Shown here one piece after another: positions 62,968 through 64,000 of a stretch of 64,000 nt of DNA. The position numbers were made by a program, and so were the translations under genes. Source of the DNA: Halocatena marina (lineage in GTDB: Archaea; Halobacteriota; Halobacteria; Halobacteriales; Haloarculaceae); NCBI RefSeq assembly GCF_023276375.1, contig NZ_JALLPK010000003.1, positions 362,941 to 426,940 of the forward strand. The letters run 5' to 3'. The notes beneath the pieces are model-generated. The model did not search any database. It saw only the letters and a list, made by a program, of their open reading frames with translations, and was not told the DNA's origin. Numbering within the stretch: position 1 is the stretch's first letter; each line of letters opens with the position of its first letter.

Positions 62968-63878
62968 CGGGTAACGCCCCCGTTCTCAACGATCTCTGCG
63001 AGTTCATCTAAATGATCAATCGTCTGGCTTTCAGGATTGTGATGTGCTACCGGTTTGCCCCCCTTATACGCTTTGCTGAAGTCCTTATCTTGACGGATGC
63101 CTGGTTTCGGCAATTGATTCCGTTCACCGGCGTCGATCTCTTTGAGATCTTCGGGCGTGAGTCGAGCGAAATTCGGAATTTTATCCGCGAATTGTTCGGA
63201 GGTATTGAGGTACTCGATCAGCTCGCGATCGTCATTGAGGTGGTCGATCCGATGACTGAGTTTATTCGGCACAATCGCGAGAATTTCGAATGGCTGATAC
63301 TCACGAAGTGGCTTCACGATTCGCTGCCATGTCCGTTTAAACCCCGAAAGACACTCTGCACCGGATTCGATTGGGATAATACTCTGCTTCGCTGCGAAGA
63401 ACGCGTTATCCGCAACCTTTGATCGCTCCCCTCCACCATCCATCACGCAGAAATCGTATTGATCGTCTGCCATCAATGGCTTCAGAAATTGACTGTGGAG
63501 GCGCTGTGAGCTGTGTGATGCACTTTTTAGTCCAGTGTCTAAGTCCTCAAGGCGAACCGATGCTGGGACGAAGTCGAATCCCCAATCCGTTTCGTAGATG
63601 ACGTCTTCTGGCTCCTTTGTTGAGTTGTCTAGGATAACGTCGCCTAAATCGTGTTCACGATCCTGATAAATGTCATCGTATCCAAGTCCATAGGTGACGT
63701 GTCCATTGGGGTCAAGGTCCATATAGAGCACCTCATTGCCTTTGGCGGCCAATCTATCTGCAAGATTCATTGAAATTGCACTCTTGCCAACACCTCCTTT
63801 TAAGATATTGACAGAAACAGCTCGTCCAGCGACAGGATCACTGCCTTGTGTTTGTCTTTGTTGGTTTCTTGTTGCCAT
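62964..63878 (-). CDS. parA: ParA-family partition ATPase
   Basis: 304 aa. Deviant Walker A KGGVGKS at 27-33, switch region EVLYMDLDPNGHVTYGLGYD, and FCVMDGGGERSKVADNAFFA. Long C-terminal region with basic residues (KPGIRQDKDFSKAYKGGK) for DNA binding. Moves plasmid copies apart with a partner. Coupled to the gene at 62485. Confidence 0.9.
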   Translation of the reverse strand: MATRNQQRQTQGSDPVAGRAVSVNILKGGVGKSAISMNLADRLAAKGNEVLYMDLDPNGHVTYGLGYDDIYQDREHDLGDVILDNSTKEPEDVIYETDWGFDFVPASVRLEDLDTGLKSASHSSQRLHSQFLKPLMADDQYDFCVMDGGGERSKVADNAFFAAKQSIIPIESGAECLSGFKRTWQRIVKPLREYQPFEILAIVPNKLSHRIDHLNDDRELIEYLNTSEQFADKIPNFARLTPEDLKEIDAGERNQLPKPGIRQDKDFSKAYKGGKPVAHHNPESQTIDHLDELAEIVENGGVTR

Positions 63879-64000
63879 TGTTATAACTTGATAATAGTTA
63901 ATGAGTGGTTGTCAAGCTTTCTTCTCATACTATGCATAATCAATCGATTGAATTCCATCTCCTTAATTGTTTGTCAGACGTTTCTGTTCTCCTGTAGTAA
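63879..64000. promoter_or_regulatory. parA upstream region with inverted repeat
   Basis: TAACT/AGTTA with a 7-bp spacer at 63884-63900, starting 6 bp from the parA ATG, in AT-rich sequence. Could be an autoregulatory operator. Nothing else seen to the window end. Confidence 0.4.

Noticed and set aside
1..64000. tRNA or rRNA genes
   Set aside because: No cloverleaf with TTCGA-type loop or rRNA core sequence was recognised by eye.

Overview
The window reads as part of a haloarchaeal plasmid, megaplasmid or secondary replicon. Evidence: acidic proteins rich in Asp, Glu and Thr; Tat-type signal peptides; leaderless-looking TATA promoters; an Orc1/Cdc6 gene beside origin-type repeats; a ParA locus; a VirD4/TraD-like coupling ATPase; many toxin-antitoxin (TA) pairs and gene relics. 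I see no rRNA, tRNA, ribosomal protein or central-metabolism gene set. The genus cannot be fixed from sequence alone.

1-10 kb: PIN/HicB-like TA pair cut by the left edge with a winged-helix regulator; a five-gene microoperon with overlapping stops and starts; a DUF433/DUF5615 TA pair; a deacylase (AstE/AspA family)-PadR-oxidoreductase operon whose last gene is broken; a DUF234 ATPase with three 15-bp-spaced palindromes upstream; a broken DUF3368 PIN gene; an SDR enzyme. 10-18 kb: coupling ATPase, then the most distinctive cluster, all on the minus strand: HEAT-repeat protein, 526-aa coiled-coil protein, three DUF3006-like paralogs and a ComEC-type metallo-beta-lactamase protein. The coiled-coil and metallo-beta-lactamase proteins end in the same roughly 26-residue motif.

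18-40 kb: accessory region with decay: a frameshifted Tat protein, a 1.36-kb two-gene module (HTH_10 regulator plus membrane protein) present twice in inverted orientation about 17 kb apart, an orphan HicB-like antitoxin with a broken PIN partner, a lipoprotein, a TauE/SafE permease, a protein phosphatase, a 2-hydroxyacid dehydrogenase, and a large 1014-aa protein preceded by a four-gene coupled operon.

40-54 kb: probable defence or conflict island: a STAND-type NTPase with ten 40-residue TPR units, a serine recombinase overlapping an AbrB-like gene, twin pentapeptide-repeat proteins fused to a two-TM channel-like domain, and an AlbA_2 (Schlafen-type) protein. 54-64 kb: replication and partition: origin repeats, Orc1/Cdc6, an HNH protein, ParA and its small partner, mixed with relics (transcription factor S, CYTH with substituted catalytic motif).

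A 48-bp inverted-repeat element (10-bp arms CCTTATGTAA/TTACATAAGG, variable middle) occurs five times between 40.8 and 62.3 kb and nowhere that I noticed in the first 40 kb. With the ParA locus nearby, these are candidate centromere or operator sites.
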